DNA from: Cyanobacterium sp. HL-69
Lineage (GTDB): Bacteria > Cyanobacteriota > Cyanobacteriia > Cyanobacteriales > Cyanobacteriaceae
Direction of reading: 5' to 3'
Length of the DNA stretch: 64,000 bases
Assembly: GCA_002813895.1 (NCBI GenBank)
Contig: CP024912.1
Location: 620,001-684,000, forward strand
The notes under the pieces are model-generated. The model was not told the origin of the DNA. It saw only the letters and a program-made list of their open reading frames with translations, and made no database searches. A program made the translations under genes and the position numbers. This document shows, in pieces, positions 55,260 to 64,000 of this stretch (the stretch's first letter is position 1; each line of letters starts with the position of its first letter).

Positions 55260-58094
55260 ATGGATTCATTATTTCTCCTCATTGATGGACATTCCCTCGC
55301 TTACCGTGCTTACTATGCCTTTGCTAAGGCAAAAAAAGGACCGTTGCGCACCTCTACGGGTATTCCTACCAGCGTTTGTTATGGCTTCCTAAATTCCTTG
55401 TTTCAGTTGATTGACAGTTATCAACCACAGCTAATGGCGATCGCATTTGACCTCAGAGAAGCAACTTTCCGCCATACTGCTGACGCTAATTATAAGGCAG
55501 ATCGCAAGGAAACCCCCGATGATTTTATAGAAGATTTATATAACCTTCAGCAACTATTACAAGCCCTTAATATCAGCATTGTCACCGCCTCTGGTTACGA
55601 AGCCGATGACGTTTTAGGTACTCTTGCTCTTCAAGCATCCCAAGAAAATTACGCCGTAAAAATAGTAAGTGGCGATCGGGATTTATTTCAATTGGTAGAT
55701 GATGAGGGAAAAATTAGCGTTCTTTATCCCGACAAAAACTTTGGTAAATACAACGAATTTACCGAAAAGGAAGTTTTTGACAAAATGCAGGTAAAAACCA
55801 AGCAAATAGTCGATTTTAAAGCCCTCTGCGGAGACAAATCAGATAGCATACCAGGGGTGTTAGGTATCGGAGAAAAAACCGCCGTTAAATTATTAGAAGA
55901 ATACGATAATTTAGCTAATGTTTACACTAATATTAACCAGATAAAAGGGGCAACTCAAAAGAAACTAATAAATGGGGAAAAAGATGCCCTTCATTCTCAA
56001 TATTTAGCTCAAATAATTACTGATATAGCATTAGAAAATGATTTAAATGATTATCAATTAACAGGGATAAATCAAGAACAAGTAATAACTTTATTAGAAC
56101 AATTAGAATTAAAAAGTTTTATAACTCAGATCAACAAAATTCAAGGGAAGTTAGGAGGAGAAGAATTTAAACTCACATCTCCCAATGAAGCCCAAGAAAG
56201 TGAACAATTATCTTTATTTAATACTCCTAGTAAACAGGCAACTATCAATCCTATTATTGTTGATACTGAGGAAAAATTAGCCGATTTAATTACTAAGTTA
56301 AAACAACAAACTGATAGTAAAAAACCAACCGCATGGGATACCGAAACCAACTCCCTAGATACCCAAGAAGCCGATTTGCTAGGGATAGGTTGTTGTTGGG
56401 GTGACACAGAAAAAGAAAGTGCTTATATTCCCCTCAAACATACCCAAGGGCAACAGTTGGCCTCAGATATGGTGTTAGAAAAATTAAAACCTATTCTTGA
56501 AAGTGAAGAATATCCTAAAACCTTGCAAAATGCTAAATTTGATCGTTTAGTTTTTGCCCATCAAGGTATGGAATTAAAAGGGGTTGTCTTTGATACCATG
56601 TTATCTAGTTATGTGTTGCAACCCGAACAAAGTCATAAGTTAAGTAGTCTTTGTTTGCAATACTTAACCGATACTGTATCCCAAGATTATGATGATTTGG
56701 GGTTAAAAAAAGGAGAAACCATTGCTAATTTATCCATTGAAACCGCTGCTTCTTACTGTGCCTTAGATGCGATCGCTACTTATAAATTAACGATAATCTT
56801 AGAAAAAGAATTAAATAAAATTCCCGAATTACAAAAAGTATTTAACCTTGAAGTAAAACTAGAGCCAATTTTGGCACAAATGGAAAAGGATGGCATCGCC
56901 GTGGATAAAGAATATTTAGAGCCATTATCCCAACAAATCGGTCAAGATTTAGAACAAATTGAACAAAAAGCCTATGAATTAGCAGGGGAAAAACTTAACC
57001 TAGCTTCTCCCAAACAATTAAGCGAATTACTGTTTGAAAAACTAGGACTTGATACCCGCAAAACCAAGAAAACTAAAACAGGATATTCCACCAATCAAGT
57101 AATATTAGAAAAACTAGAAAAAGACCATCCCATCATTCCCGAAATCCTACAACATCGCACCCTTTCTAAACTAAAATCCACCTATGTAGATAGTTTACCA
57201 ACCTTAATTAATTCCCATACCCAAAGAATCCACACCCACTACAATCAAACCGTCACCGCCACAGGCAGACTCTCATCATCCAATCCTAACTTACAAAATA
57301 TCCCCATTCGCTCCGAATTTTCTAAGCAAATTAGAAGAGCATTTATTCCCCAAGAACATTGGTTATTTTTAGGGGCAGACTATTCACAAATTGAACTGAG
57401 AATTTTAGCTCATCTTAGCCAAGAACCTATTTTAATTGAAGCCTACCAAAATAATCAAGATATTCATACCGTCACCGCTCAATTATTGTTAGATAAAACA
57501 GAGATAGATTCCTATGAAAGAAACCTCGGAAAAACTATTAATTTTGGCGTAATTTATGGCATGGGAGCGCAGAAATTTGCCCGTAAAACAGGGGTAAGTG
57601 TAAAAGAAGCTCAACAATTTATCCAGATTTATCAAGAAAAATATGCAGGTATTTTTAATTACCTAGAAAGAATGAAAAGAGAGGCTCTTGGCAATGGTTT
57701 TGTCACCACCATTTTAGGACGTAGAAGATACTTTAATTTTGGAAATAGTGCCTTAGCTTCATTACGAGGAAAAGCACCAAAGTCTATTGATTTAGATAAA
57801 TTAAAACTAAATAATTATGATGCCCAAGCCTTGAGGGCGGCGGCTAATGCACCCATTCAGGGTTCTAGTGCCGATATTATAAAGATGGCTATGGTAAAAA
57901 TTAATCAATTATTATCATCCTATGAAAGTAAGTTATTATTACAAGTTCATGACGAATTAGTTTTTGAAATACCCCCCTATGAAGTAGAAGAATTAACTAT
58001 TAAAATTAAAGATATTATGGAAAATGTGGTTAGTTTATCTATCCCTTTAATTGTGGATATTCGCACAGGAAAAAACTGGATGGAAACAAAGTAA
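55260..58094 (+). CDS. polA: DNA polymerase I
   Basis: A 944-residue three-domain enzyme: 5'-3' nuclease (about 1-290, DGHSLAYRAYYAF, SGDRDLFQLV), 3'-5' exonuclease (about 330-520, with AWDTETNSL, NAKFDRL and YCALDAIATY, so the DEDDy site looks complete) and polymerase (about 560-944, FLGADYSQIELRILAH and LLQVHDELVFE). Functions in repair and Okazaki-fragment processing. It follows the heptad repeat downstream of the response regulator and appears to have its own promoter. Confidence 0.97.
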   Translation: MDSLFLLIDGHSLAYRAYYAFAKAKKGPLRTSTGIPTSVCYGFLNSLFQLIDSYQPQLMAIAFDLREATFRHTADANYKADRKETPDDFIEDLYNLQQLLQALNISIVTASGYEADDVLGTLALQASQENYAVKIVSGDRDLFQLVDDEGKISVLYPDKNFGKYNEFTEKEVFDKMQVKTKQIVDFKALCGDKSDSIPGVLGIGEKTAVKLLEEYDNLANVYTNINQIKGATQKKLINGEKDALHSQYLAQIITDIALENDLNDYQLTGINQEQVITLLEQLELKSFITQINKIQGKLGGEEFKLTSPNEAQESEQLSLFNTPSKQATINPIIVDTEEKLADLITKLKQQTDSKKPTAWDTETNSLDTQEADLLGIGCCWGDTEKESAYIPLKHTQGQQLASDMVLEKLKPILESEEYPKTLQNAKFDRLVFAHQGMELKGVVFDTMLSSYVLQPEQSHKLSSLCLQYLTDTVSQDYDDLGLKKGETIANLSIETAASYCALDAIATYKLTIILEKELNKIPELQKVFNLEVKLEPILAQMEKDGIAVDKEYLEPLSQQIGQDLEQIEQKAYELAGEKLNLASPKQLSELLFEKLGLDTRKTKKTKTGYSTNQVILEKLEKDHPIIPEILQHRTLSKLKSTYVDSLPTLINSHTQRIHTHYNQTVTATGRLSSSNPNLQNIPIRSEFSKQIRRAFIPQEHWLFLGADYSQIELRILAHLSQEPILIEAYQNNQDIHTVTAQLLLDKTEIDSYERNLGKTINFGVIYGMGAQKFARKTGVSVKEAQQFIQIYQEKYAGIFNYLERMKREALGNGFVTTILGRRRYFNFGNSALASLRGKAPKSIDLDKLKLNNYDAQALRAAANAPIQGSSADIIKMAMVKINQLLSSYESKLLLQVHDELVFEIPPYEVEELTIKIKDIMENVVSLSIPLIVDIRTGKNWMETK

Positions 58095-58265
58095 GTAAAT
58101 TAATGAAGAGTTAATAATAAAAAATTGATTTTTTGTTTTTCATTGTTTTCCTAACTCCACTTTTTCATGAAACCCTTAATAATATTTTCATAAAAAAAAT
58201 CAACACCATGGGAATTGTTCGTTAAAATAAGGGATTATTAAAATTAGTCTAAAACAACTTAATTT

Positions 58266-59189
58266 ATGAGCAATTTGACAGGAAGAGACTTATTAAATAT
58301 CACAGACTTAAACGCAACAGAAATAAAAACCATTCTTGACTTAGCCATTGACTTAAAAAATGGCAAAAAAGAGTTTAACTGTAATAAAACTCTTGGGCTA
58401 TTGTTTTACAAGGCTTCCACCCGTACCCGTGTATCTTTCAGCGTTGCCATGTATCAATTGGGGGGCAATGTTATTGATTTAAACCCCAGTCGTACCCAAG
58501 TGGGTAGAGGAGAGCCAATCCAAGACACAGCAAGGGTATTAAATCGTTATTTAGACATACTTGCCATTCGTACTTTTGCCCAAGAAGACATAAAAACTTT
58601 TGCGGATTACTGTGATATTCCTATTATTAATGCTCTTACTGATTTAGAACATCCCTGTCAAATTCTGGCGGATTTACAAACTATCCAAGAAAAATTTGGA
58701 ACATTAAATGGTTTAACCATGACTTACCTCGGAGATGGTAACAATGTGGCCAATTCTTTGCTTTTAGGTGGTGTGCTGATGGGGATGAATGTCCGTTTGG
58801 CTTGTCCAGAAGGTTATCTTCCTTCCCCTAACATTGTGGCACAAGCCCAAGCCTTCGCCACTAAACCAGAGCAAGTAGTTATTACCCAAGATATTCAGGG
58901 GGCGGTAGAAAATGCCCATGTTTTATATACGGATGTATGGGCAAGTATGGGGCAGGAGGAGGAAACTGAGCAACGAATTCCCATTTTTATGCCCTATCAA
59001 ATTAACAAAGAATTACTTAATATCGCTGATAAAGATGCCATTGTATTACATTGTCTTCCTGCTTATCGAGAAAAAGAAATTACTAATGAAGTGATGGAAG
59101 GCTCTCAATCTCGTATTTGGGATCAAGCGGAGAATAGGATGCACGCCCAAAAGGCTTTGATGGCTTGTTTATTGGGGTTAAATAACTGA
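58266..59189 (+). CDS. argF: Ornithine carbamoyltransferase
   Basis: Makes citrulline from ornithine and carbamoyl phosphate in arginine synthesis. The 307-residue length is normal. Motifs: STRTRVSF (carbamoyl-phosphate binding), HPCQ, and HCLPAYRE with the catalytic Cys. It is the only arg gene visible here. A hairpin terminator lies about 175 nt downstream. Confidence 0.96.
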   Translation: MSNLTGRDLLNITDLNATEIKTILDLAIDLKNGKKEFNCNKTLGLLFYKASTRTRVSFSVAMYQLGGNVIDLNPSRTQVGRGEPIQDTARVLNRYLDILAIRTFAQEDIKTFADYCDIPIINALTDLEHPCQILADLQTIQEKFGTLNGLTMTYLGDGNNVANSLLLGGVLMGMNVRLACPEGYLPSPNIVAQAQAFATKPEQVVITQDIQGAVENAHVLYTDVWASMGQEEETEQRIPIFMPYQINKELLNIADKDAIVLHCLPAYREKEITNEVMEGSQSRIWDQAENRMHAQKALMACLLGLNN

Positions 59190-59224
59190 TGTTACGCAAA
59201 AAAGATAATTAGTTCTTGGTTTGA

Positions 59225-59252
59225 GGTGTCAGGTATCGGGTATCAGGTTCAA
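59225..59252. repeat. Heptad repeat, GGTATCA units
   Basis: Four 7-bp units: ggtgtca, ggtatcg, ggtatca, ggttcaa. Confidence 0.65.
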
Positions 59253-59361
59253 AAATTTAGAAAAATTCTATGTTAATTAATGGTCTGATTTTCACTTTCT
59301 CAATAACCTAATAAAAACTTTTCGTATTTTTAACGTAAGAAGATACAATCTATCTATAAAA

Positions 59362-59396
59362 AAAGCCCCTCTCCATGGGAAAGGGGACAAAAACTA
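59362..59396 (+). terminator. Terminator-like hairpin downstream of argF
   Basis: GCCCCTCTCC (from about 59366) pairs imperfectly with GGGAAAGGGG (to about 59388) around ATG, flanked by A and T runs. Confidence 0.5.
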
Positions 59397-59559
59397 GATT
59401 ATTATTTATTGCTTTTTGACGGGCAGGGGTCATTCAAAGTAGGAATAAAAAACCCTTAAACTCTTATCAATACTAGAATACGGCGTTTGGGAAAATTCAA
59501 AATTAAGAAGTAGTTAAAAATGTTTTGATTATTAATTTATAACCATAAACCATTGAAAA

Positions 59560-59594
59560 CTATTGCCTATTGCCCATTGCCTATTCCCTGCCCC
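59560..59594. repeat. Heptad repeat, CTATTGC units
   Basis: Five 7-bp units (ctattgc, ctattgc, ccattgc, ctattcc, ctgcccc) just downstream of the DUF4912 gene stop. Confidence 0.75.
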
Positions 59595-59616
59595 GATGAA
59601 AAGATTTTAGAATGAA

Positions 59617-61005
59617 TTACCCCTGCTTTTTGACGGGGGGAAACCATTCAAGGGTGGCTTCTTCTTTGGTGTTGGTATTACGGGAAGGGGTTTCACGGGT
59701 AAATTCCATGTGAATGGAGCGGGTTTGCTCACCATCGGCAGCTACGGCAATGATGGGATAGTCAATTAGACCGTCTTGGAAGGACATCTGGAAGCGGAAA
59801 GTGCCATCAGGGTTGAGTTTGATAGGTCTTCCACCAATGGTGACGGTGGCATCAGGTTCGGTAGCACCATAAACGATTAATTCAGCGTCAGCTACCAACC
59901 AGAATTTGCGAGGTTGGGCGGTAATGCCTAATCCAGCCCCTGAGCCACTAGCCAATAATCCGGCACCAGAGCCACTGGCCATCATGCCAACCCCTGAGCC
60001 TCCTGCGTAGCCCACCATGCCCATTCCCGCACCAGAGGCGGTGGGTACAGCCCACATACCGATCCCTGAAGGAAATACATAAGAACTAAGGGCATTTTCG
60101 GGGATCATGGAGCTAGGGGCTTGTTGCATACTGCCATACAGTGAACCTGCTACCCTCTGGGCTTCGGTACCTTGTGCCATGCCAAATATTTCGTCGTAGA
60201 TTTCGCTGTTTTGTTTGGTGGCTTCTTGGGCTTGTTGAGCATGAGCAGCGGCGATCGCAGCTTTTTTGGCAGGAGGGGTTAATTGATGAACAGTTTTACC
60301 GTTCAAGTCTTCTTCCCAATTAACAGTAATAAATACATCTTCTACCCAATCGCTAGGATAAACGGGGGGAACACGTACGGGGGCAGAACGAGCCAACACT
60401 AACCAACGTCCATCCACACAACGATAACCGATGTCGATCAAATAATCGCGATCGCTCACAGGAATAGGTAAATACCACTCTCTGGCTAATTCATCACAAA
60501 GATACTCTTGGATATTGTGGGGGCTTTGATATTCAATGTTAATGTCAGTAACATCATATAATCGTAGGGCTAACTGTTGCCCCCCTTGCATTCTAAAAGT
60601 TTCTTTTTGTTCGTGAGGTACATCCCAATAAGCATAAGCCCATTGAGGATCCCGGGGTAATAATACAATTCTACTTTCTCCATAACCTCCAGGAAGCTCT
60701 CCGATGCTATCATCAACGGAGGCTAGGGTTGCCATGGAAAGATCTTCTTGCCCTTGTCCGACATCAAATTTTGACACTTCCATTTTCGGTTCTCTCTGAT
60801 TATTAACTGGACTAGATTTTGATAAATTATTGGTATTAACAGTATTTATTGCGTTGGTGGGTGTGAGTTCTTTTTGCTTGACTTGGATCGCATTTAGTAA
60901 TTGTGCTTTCCTCATGCGACTATAGCGAGGAATATTAAGCTCACTCGCTACCTTGCGCAGTTGCCTTAAAGTCATTTCCTCAATAGGTGGTCGTGATTTT
61001 GACAT
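59617..61005 (-). CDS. DUF4912 domain protein with SAP/Rho-N-like N-terminus
   Basis: A 462-residue protein. Residues 8-48 (MTLRQLRKVASELNIPRYSR, MRKAQLL) look like a SAP or Rho N-terminal nucleic-acid-binding motif. A DUF4912 domain follows (about 105-235, IVLLPRDPQWAYAYWDVPHE). The middle holds a Gly/Ala/Met-rich low-complexity tract (about 315-370, repeats of GSGAG and GMM) and the C-terminal part is a second beta-rich segment (ELIVYGATEPDATVTIGG). No enzymatic motif. The N-terminal motif suggests DNA or RNA contact; function unknown. Confidence 0.8.
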   Translation of the reverse strand: MSKSRPPIEEMTLRQLRKVASELNIPRYSRMRKAQLLNAIQVKQKELTPTNAINTVNTNNLSKSSPVNNQREPKMEVSKFDVGQGQEDLSMATLASVDDSIGELPGGYGESRIVLLPRDPQWAYAYWDVPHEQKETFRMQGGQQLALRLYDVTDINIEYQSPHNIQEYLCDELAREWYLPIPVSDRDYLIDIGYRCVDGRWLVLARSAPVRVPPVYPSDWVEDVFITVNWEEDLNGKTVHQLTPPAKKAAIAAAHAQQAQEATKQNSEIYDEIFGMAQGTEAQRVAGSLYGSMQQAPSSMIPENALSSYVFPSGIGMWAVPTASGAGMGMVGYAGGSGVGMMASGSGAGLLASGSGAGLGITAQPRKFWLVADAELIVYGATEPDATVTIGGRPIKLNPDGTFRFQMSFQDGLIDYPIIAVAADGEQTRSIHMEFTRETPSRNTNTKEEATLEWFPPVKKQG

Positions 61006-61289
61006 GAGATCAAATCTCCGTGGGATTGGTAAGTTAATATGTTTTTGGCCATATTAGAACCTGTTTTTAAGCGATATATTTAGTGATTTTCTCTCTTTTA
61101 ACAAGATCGGGGATCACTTATTTAGCCCTATCTAACACAATAAATCCTTTATTTGTCAAGGGCTTTAGGGATTAGTTTTCTTTTCATGACGAAATATTAA
61201 GGGTTTGGGGATCATTATTGTTAAATTTTCATGACATTATATTTTAAGGTTATGTTTTCCTAGCAAAATTTTTGTAAAATAATGCCATC
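61006..61289. promoter_or_regulatory. Divergent promoter region
   Basis: About 285 nt between the DUF4912 gene and the secreted-protein gene. No clear promoter or operator could be assigned. Confidence 0.35.
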
Positions 61290-61670
61290 ATGATAAAAAT
61301 TAAACTTAAATGGATCATCGCCCTGGGTACTTTTATCTCGCCGTTATTTTTTACGAGTACCCATAGTCATGCCTCCCACTGGTTGGAATGTAATTTTGAG
61401 GTGAAAATTAACCAAGTTTCCGCCACCCATGTGCGCATTAGCCCAAAGCGTTTTAGGGGAGGAGATGGCTCGATAGAAATGGATAGACGCTCTTGTCTTC
61501 GAGCCATTGGTAATAGTGACGTGCCCATGTCACAGGTGAACCAAGGAAAAAATTTATTACATCCTGGGGCCATTTTACATGGACGCTGGGCAGAATATGG
61601 TGCCATGACTCCCAACGGTGCCATATCTTCCCGTGGTTGGTCGTTTACGCCCCTCCCAAAGGATGATTAA
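61290..61670 (+). CDS. Secreted protein of unknown function
   Basis: A 126-residue protein with a signal peptide (about 1-29, ending HSHA-S). The mature part has two cysteines (LECNFEV and RRSCLRAIG), compatible with one disulfide. It ends overlapping the tadA start by 8 nt, so the two genes are likely translationally coupled. No named domain recognised. Confidence 0.7.
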   Translation: MIKIKLKWIIALGTFISPLFFTSTHSHASHWLECNFEVKINQVSATHVRISPKRFRGGDGSIEMDRRSCLRAIGNSDVPMSQVNQGKNLLHPGAILHGRWAEYGAMTPNGAISSRGWSFTPLPKDD

Positions 61671-62136
61671 TTCCACCTATCAAACCCATTTAAAATGGAT
61701 GAATGAGGCCTACAAACAAGCCCAAGAAGCAGGAAAAGAGGGAGAAATCCCCGTGGGGGCTGTCATTGTCGATGAAAATGAGCAGTTAATTGCGATCGCC
61801 CATAACCGAAAAGAAAGAGATTTTGATGCCACCGCCCACGCCGAAATCCTTGCCATCCGTCAAGCATCACACATCAAAAAAAATTGGCGATTGGATGGGT
61901 GTACCCTATACGTCACCCTTGAGCCATGCCCCATGTGTACAGGAGCAATAATTCATAGTCGCATATCTACCCTCGTATATGGAGTCGATGACTACAAAAC
62001 AGGCACCGTGCGCACCGTCATGAATTTGCCCGATAGTTACTGCTCCAACCATTCCTTAGAAGTGATAGCAGGAATCAAAGAAAAAGACTGTAAAATATTA
62101 TTACAACAATGGTTCAAAACTAAAAGAAACCTGTAG
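61663..62136 (+). CDS. tadA: tRNA-specific adenosine deaminase
   Basis: Converts adenosine 34 to inosine in tRNA-Arg(ACG). The start is ATG 61663 (MINSTYQTHLKWMNEAY), which overlaps the previous gene's stop; an upstream ATG at 61618 is in frame but adds sequence from inside the previous gene. The 157-residue protein has zinc motifs HAEILAI and PCPMC, with the catalytic Glu next to the His. The usual tRNA substrate is not encoded in this window. Confidence 0.93.
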   Translation: MINSTYQTHLKWMNEAYKQAQEAGKEGEIPVGAVIVDENEQLIAIAHNRKERDFDATAHAEILAIRQASHIKKNWRLDGCTLYVTLEPCPMCTGAIIHSRISTLVYGVDDYKTGTVRTVMNLPDSYCSNHSLEVIAGIKEKDCKILLQQWFKTKRNL

Positions 62137-62244
62137 AGTTTGCAGTTTGGGGTAAATATTTGTTAAGGTGAAAAAGGTAAGTAGCTAATTGTAAGCTATA
62201 CACCATAAGAAATAGCAATAATTTACTAGGAGAATAATACATAT

Positions 62245-62730
62245 ATGGGAACCCATTTATATAGTACCCGTTTAGACTTAAACGAAGAAGTCCGTGACAA
62301 AGTCGCAACCTTATTAAACCAAACCTTAGCCACCACCCTAGATCTCAAAACCCACACAAAACAAGCCCATTGGAACGTAAAAGGTAAAGACTTTTACCAA
62401 CTTCATAACTTTTTCGATGAAATGGCAGGAGAATTAGAAGGGTATGTGGACATGGTAGCCGAAAGGGTAACAGCCTTAGCATCTGTGGCTCTTGGTACTG
62501 CAAAAGTAGCCGCCACCAATTCTGTCTTAGAAGAATATCCTCTAACCGCAGTGACAGGAGAAGAACATTTAAAGGCTTTAGCCGATAGATATGCCGCCTA
62601 TGGCGCCCACTTAAGAAAAGCCATTGACATAACCGATGGATTAGGGGATGCTGATACTGCCGACTTATACACCGAAATTTCTCGTACCATCGATATGCGT
62701 CTTTGGTTTATCGAAGCCCATTTACACTAA
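62245..62730 (+). CDS. dps: Dps-type ferritin (DNA starvation/iron storage protein)
   Basis: A 161-residue dodecameric mini-ferritin that oxidises and stores iron and protects DNA from peroxide. The ferroxidase residues are in KTHTKQAHWNVKGKDFYQLH and FFDEMAGELEGYVDMVAERV. An AGGAG lies about 12 nt before ATG 62245. It is convergent with the binding-protein gene. Confidence 0.93.
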   Translation: MGTHLYSTRLDLNEEVRDKVATLLNQTLATTLDLKTHTKQAHWNVKGKDFYQLHNFFDEMAGELEGYVDMVAERVTALASVALGTAKVAATNSVLEEYPLTAVTGEEHLKALADRYAAYGAHLRKAIDITDGLGDADTADLYTEISRTIDMRLWFIEAHLH

Positions 62731-62762
62731 GGTTAGTGATGAGGGTTGTGGTCAATAATTAA

Positions 62763-64000
62763 TTATTTACGATGGATGGTTTTAAATTCAAACTTATAAC
62801 CATTTTCACTCAACCCCTCAAAGTCTGGAACTATTTGCACTAGGGGGATTTGTAACAAACTATCTTTTTCTTTTCCATAGTCCGATAGTTTAATGCCCTC
62901 TTGTAATAGTTTATTTAAATTTCCTCGATGGGGATTAAGAGTCATAGCACTGACAACTTCTTGAAAAATATTATAAACTAACTCCTCATTCCATCCCTCC
63001 ATCATCTGCCCATGGACAACAACATCAGAAGAAAATCCCCAAGGTAAAGCCATAACCATTTGATCCACCGCCTCGGCTCCTTCGGTTAGGGTGTTATCAT
63101 TAAATAAATTTTCGCTACTTAAAATCGGTAAAAAATAATTGTTTTCCTTGGCAATGTTGATGGCTTCAGAAAGTCGATTTTGCCCCAATGCCATCACTAT
63201 CGTATTCGCTCCCGTAACGGTTTTTAATGTTTCTTCGGGGGTAGAATTTTGACTCACATCTACTTCTACTATTACATTACCCTGCCACAGAGGTAAGTTT
63301 TCGATGATGGCTGACTTAAACTTGATACTATCATCATCCTGAGAGTCGTAAAATATAATCCCGTTAGGAGGAGAATTGAGACTGTTACCATAATTCAATA
63401 AAGCCTGAGTTGCCATGGTTAAGTAAATATCCTGCCGATTTTCTGGCTCAATGATTTGTAACTCTTCTTCTTGTTGCTTCCATTGAATATTCATGGGAGA
63501 AATGACTCCCAAACCCTGCTCTTGATAGATCGATAAAGCTAAATAACTATTCGCATCCAGACGATAATCTATTATTCCTAGAATGTTATTAGCATTGAGG
63601 ATATTTTGGCTCAAGGTTTCTATGTCTGCACCCTGATAATTAACTATTACCACTTCTAATAATCTTTGGTCATCATTACTGGGTTGTTGGTTAAACTCTT
63701 TTTGATAACGGGCGACCCCAGAGAGTAAATTTATATCTTTTTCCATGTTGCCTGTAATAGTAATGGCGAAGGTGAGGGGATTTCCACGACTATGGGCGAT
63801 CGCATTTTGCTGGTATATTTGAGCCTCATAATCATCCCCATTATCCTCTATATATTCCCCATAAAGGGCGATCGCCCTTTGCCAATGCCCCCGCCCAAAA
63901 GCATCAGCGCCCGAACGTTTGAGAGGATTAACCTCAAAAAAAATTTTTTCCCCCTGACTAATAAAATTATTTCCATCTTTAGAAACCAAACCCACAGATA
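62763..64000 (-). CDS. Periplasmic-binding-protein-like sensor or ligand domain, 5' end outside the window
   Basis: An open frame continues through the right edge; the GTG at 63995 is probably an internal Val and not the true start. The visible 410 residues begin with a TPR-like piece (GADAFGRGHWQRAIALYGEY, about 30-50) and then a type-1 periplasmic binding fold like that of branched-chain amino-acid receptors (LTFAITITGNMEKDINLLSG, VVIVNYQGADIETL, NTIVMALGQNRLSEAI). Such domains are found at the C-terminus of cyanobacterial Ser/Thr kinases and as stand-alone ABC receptors. The missing part decides which. Confidence 0.65.
   Translation of the reverse strand, partial: SVGLVSKDGNNFISQGEKIFFEVNPLKRSGADAFGRGHWQRAIALYGEYIEDNGDDYEAQIYQQNAIAHSRGNPLTFAITITGNMEKDINLLSGVARYQKEFNQQPSNDDQRLLEVVIVNYQGADIETLSQNILNANNILGIIDYRLDANSYLALSIYQEQGLGVISPMNIQWKQQEEELQIIEPENRQDIYLTMATQALLNYGNSLNSPPNGIIFYDSQDDDSIKFKSAIIENLPLWQGNVIVEVDVSQNSTPEETLKTVTGANTIVMALGQNRLSEAINIAKENNYFLPILSSENLFNDNTLTEGAEAVDQMVMALPWGFSSDVVVHGQMMEGWNEELVYNIFQEVVSAMTLNPHRGNLNKLLQEGIKLSDYGKEKDSLLQIPLVQIVPDFEGLSENGYKFEFKTIHRK

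Larger units (their letters stand above)
59190..59616. other. Intergenic region between convergent argF and the DUF4912 gene
   Basis: About 425 nt holding two heptad-repeat blocks (59225-59252 and 59560-59594) and a terminator-like hairpin. No gene is visible. Confidence 0.6.

Overview
The window is cyanobacterial chromosome. It carries petC-petA (cytochrome b6f), a cyAbrB regulator, a PedR-like LuxR regulator, a D27-like carotenoid isomerase, several families known mainly from cyanobacteria (TIGR02652, TIGR03279, DUF3067, DUF4912), and many HIP1 octamers (GCGATCGC). The AT-rich composition and gene content fit a unicellular form near Cyanobacterium or Geminocystis; that placement is inference.

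Layout. 1-9.4 kb: a cut-off coiled-coil protein gene, a 2034-residue TamB, glpK and lpxC. 9.5-14.3 kb: tRNA-Thr(CGT), a TIGR02652 gene, a VOC gene, dnaJ, tRNA-Leu(CAG), a decayed insertion sequence, and a TIGR03279 radical-SAM gene whose last codons lie in that insertion sequence's terminal repeat. 14.7-21.3 kb: a D27-like isomerase, a glycosyltransferase split by an apparently intact two-frame IS5-type element, a glucosidase and a second glycosyltransferase. 21.6-26 kb: a frameshifted TnpB relic, a PedR-like regulator and an unusual 840-residue DEDDh exonuclease-ATPase fusion. 26-32.3 kb: dnaN, then three related Ser/Thr kinase genes with a VanY-type peptidase between the first two. Kinase 1 and the peptidase each hold an in-frame TAA; kinase 3 is deleted; only kinase 2 looks whole. 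32.3-41.5 kb: exopolysaccharide sugar transferase and glycosyltransferase, ssb, rnhA, a TPM (Psb32-like) protein, an ABC exporter, sufE, a GDPD and an alpha/beta hydrolase. 41.7-50.4 kb: an S9 peptidase, a Fur-family regulator, queA, sdhB, cyAbrB, a CPBP protease, DUF3067, petC and petA. 50.9-64 kb: a protein with two GspE-N-like repeats, mtnA, glyQ, a PatA-type response regulator, polA, argF, DUF4912, tadA, dps and a cut-off periplasmic-binding-like protein.

Most of the window is ordinary housekeeping, with few operons and many convergent or solitary genes. The plastic parts are 12.5-17 kb and 21.6-32.3 kb, where insertion sequences, nonsense codons and paralogue recombination concentrate. 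Intergenic regions throughout carry degenerate 7-bp-period repeats resembling cyanobacterial STRR sequences, some reaching into gene ends.

The best candidate for an undescribed system is the exonuclease-ATPase gene at 23413-25935. The most puzzling signal is the pair of neighbouring genes that both have an ochre codon where glutamine is expected.
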